DNA from: Zygnema cylindricum
Taxonomy: Eukaryota; Streptophyta; Zygnematophyceae; Zygnematales; Zygnemataceae
Assembly: GCA_037447655.1 (NCBI GenBank)
Contig: JBBHKE010002568.1
Span: forward strand, 320,711 to 380,710
Length of the DNA stretch: 60,000 bases
Reading direction: 5' to 3'
Positions 58,701-60,000 of the stretch are shown here, piece by piece. Under the pieces are notes generated by a model that saw only the letters and a program-made list of their open reading frames with translations, ran no database searches and had not been told where the DNA came from. Positions within the stretch are counted from its first letter, which is position 1. Every line of letters starts with the position of its first letter. The translations under genes and the position numbers were made by a program.

Positions 58701-59947
58701 AGAAGGGTCTTTTATTCTTTGTAATGACAAATGGTTTTTGGATATTAAATGTGTGTTAACCAAGGCTTTTGACAAAATTGGTTTGTCATAATGATCGGTT
58801 TTTTATAAATTTGTGGTGTTTAATTGGCCTTTATTTGTTCTGTTGAAAGATACTGCTTGACGATTTCTCATTAGGGTTTTTATTTTCAATGAATGCAGAG
58901 ACAAGGCAATGTGGATTCGATGTCTATTTGCACACAGGGGAAAGCAAAAGTGAGGCCTTAAATGCAGGTAACTTTCAAATCAGTTGGATAAATTATGTCT
59001 ATTACAGTCTGCGTTTATCACATAATCAAGAATCCTAGCCCAGTTATACAGTTTCAGGAACATTTTCTTTTTGTATGCATATATACACATGCATATACAC
59101 TTGCATTATAAATATATGTTGTGTATGTATATATATGTAAAGATGTATGTATTTATGTGTTTATATATGTATATATGTATGTATGTGTGTGTGTATTTGT
59201 ATATGTGTATATATATATACATGTGTGAGTGTGTGTGTGTGTGCATGTGTATATGACCTGGGTCCCAGTTTGTTTTCAAATTCATTGAAATGCAATTATA
59301 CCACATATAGGTTCTTTCACTATTTCAATTTTTTTTGTGCTTTGCGTCAGGGAGGCCATACAGCGTAAGTCACTCTCATGATTTCTTCTATCTCTCAACA
59401 TGCCTTTTGTATCTTTTACATGGTCATTCTAGTAATGTTGTACTAGGTGTCCACTCACGGGCCTTCTCATTATAAGTACATTTATGTAGGACAAACAGAA
59501 AATAGAGAAAAGGATGGAATGTATGACATTAAGAATCGATATTTGTCAAATTCATACTGTTGATGTTATGATATCCATTATGTTTTTTTAGATATTCTTA
59601 GGTTTCTCTTCTTCTTCCTTCACATATTAGTTTTATATTCGGGTGCTACCGCATCAGTTTTGACCTTCCGTCGAGTCAAAAGTTGACACGTGGTCGATAA
59701 TTGAATAATACTTTGATATTTTCTTTTTTTCTTTTTGTCTTTTTGTCTTTTTACAGGCAATTGTGGAATAAAACGAGACAGCCTCCTCCTAGCGGTGATT
59801 ATTTTTCTTATGACAGCAAGTTTTGGAGGTATTTGGGCCATTACATTTGTCATTAAAAGGGTTTTAAATTCTCCATTAAAGGGAAAATGGAAAGAATTGG
59901 ATAAAGGAGAACAAAACGAAGAGCTTTTTTCCGCCGATTCAAAATAA
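52747..59947 (+). CDS. Glycerophosphodiester phosphodiesterase, plant GDPD5/6 type, membrane-anchored, spliced
   Basis: GDPDs cleave glycerophosphodiesters to glycerol-3-phosphate and an alcohol, in lipid turnover and phosphate recycling. Nine exons, all GT-AG and in phase: 52,747-52,894, 54,108-54,243, 54,905-55,077, 55,673-55,803, 56,430-56,615, 57,547-57,792, 58,228-58,318, 58,899-58,967 and 59,757-59,947. They encode 456 residues. The N-terminus has a signal peptide core ([15 protein letters not shown]). IGHRGSCG holds the catalytic His-Arg, ECDVVMTKDG the metal-binding E-x-D, and ICRHEP the second His. GVYPETK and VHAYTFRNE are further family blocks, and [13 protein letters not shown] and [10 protein letters not shown] close the barrel. 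The last exon has a hydrophobic anchor ([20 protein letters not shown]) and a charged tail, longer than the ~390-residue Arabidopsis proteins. The catalytic part probably faces the secretory lumen or cell exterior. Introns hold several MITEs. Confidence 0.92.
53151..53373. mobile_element. TA-flanked MITE in GDPD intron 1
   Basis: It begins CACTGTGAATCGATATTAGAG and ends AGCGATTCGTGGTG between TA dinucleotides, 223 bp. Its terminal repeats have diverged, so it is an older copy. A second fragment with an M1 right end lies at about 53,690-53,824. Confidence 0.65.
53927..54025. repeat. ~43-bp tandem repeat in GDPD intron 1
   Basis: ACAAGTTTGTCACTATCTG and AAAATAAAGGGG occur in tandem at 53,927 and 53,970, with a partial third unit at 54,012. 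It ends about 80 bp before the exon 2 acceptor. Confidence 0.7.
55358..55564. mobile_element. TA-flanked MITE, type M5, in GDPD intron 3
   Basis: It begins AACCGCCCATTGCTATTAGTG and ends CTCTAATACCGATGGGCGGTG between TA dinucleotides, 207 bp. It aligns with the HAD intron 4 copy, including the ATAAATTxxTRTTAATAA interior. Its right end is 108 bp before the exon 4 acceptor. Confidence 0.74.
56095..56275. repeat. CT-rich tract in GDPD intron 4
   Basis: About 180 bp of degenerate CTCTCC/CTTCC units on the + strand, ending some 150 bp before the exon 5 acceptor. The overlapping open frames here are compositional. Confidence 0.75.
58340..58551. mobile_element. MITE in GDPD intron 7
   Basis: The left end TTGTGTATCATTATTAGAG and the right end complement CACAGTGAATTGTATTAAC lie between TA dinucleotides. 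A GAGCCACGCCGTTC block matches the M5 interior. It begins 21 bp after the exon 7 donor. Confidence 0.55.
59070..59250. repeat. TATG/TGTA microsatellite in GDPD intron 8
   Basis: Compound TATG, TATA and TGTG repeats. Long frames over it are repeat-derived. Confidence 0.8.
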
Positions 59948-60000
59948 TAGTTTTGAACTGTTTGATTTGACCGACTTCCGGTCGTAATTTTTGTCAAATT

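Noticed and set aside
59071-59306. Tyr/Met/Cys-rich ORFs near the end of the window
   Set aside because: They come from a TATG/TGTA microsatellite in the last GDPD intron.
1-60000. CRISPR arrays, rRNA genes, operons and bacterial promoters
   Set aside because: No spaced identical repeats and no rRNA were seen. The spliced genes and plant-type transposons show nuclear eukaryotic DNA.

Overview
This is nuclear DNA from a eukaryote, most likely a land plant or streptophyte alga. It is AT-rich. It carries intron-rich genes with GT-AG junctions, an LRR receptor N-terminal exon of plant type, plant-style Ty1/copia elements and a short LTR element primed by initiator-Met tRNA. I cannot place it more finely than that.

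Two host genes can be assembled exon by exon, both on the + strand. At 43.0-49.2 kb is a HAD-superfamily phosphatase-like gene (subfamily IIA, plant type) with seven solid exons and a possible upstream exon that resembles a transit peptide. At 52.7-59.9 kb is a glycerophosphodiester phosphodiesterase of the plant GDPD5/6 type, with nine exons, a signal peptide and a C-terminal membrane anchor. The remaining host signal is one LRR-receptor N-terminal fragment (4.1 kb, minus strand) and weak unassigned ORFs.

The rest is mostly layered transposable elements. 1.4-1.7 kb and 5.9-10.0 kb (minus strand) hold decayed copia elements. The gag of the second is split by a 483-bp miniature LTR retrotransposon (TRIM) at 8,783-9,265, with a perfect 5-bp target duplication, PBS and polypurine tract. 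Each of its LTRs carries a tRNA-like block with A box, B box and a T4 terminator. 10.6-11.5 kb is a 0.9-kb purine/pyrimidine-asymmetric tract. 16.26-20.06 kb is a hAT element with a dead transposase, a 49-bp minisatellite and a 402-bp duplication. 20.9-22.7 kb is a cluster of TA-flanked MITEs nested in each other. 23-25 kb holds a Harbinger-like MITE, a 305-bp MITE and a small hAT derivative. 26.4-40.1 kb is a nest of related copia elements (here A1, B and A2) interrupted by a 1,047-bp hAT derivative with a perfect 8-bp duplication and by an inverted solo LTR with a 5-bp duplication.

From 42 kb to the end, the two host genes sit among many copies of one MITE superfamily: TA target, termini beginning CACC or similar, and an ATCG-TTATTAG core. 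These lie in introns and upstream of the genes. Two copies show the same MITE-in-MITE junction, and one carries a third nested member.

The most unusual item is the TRIM whose LTRs carry a tRNA-derived pol III promoter, analogous in design to Cassandra elements (which carry a 5S rRNA promoter) but using a tRNA-like unit.
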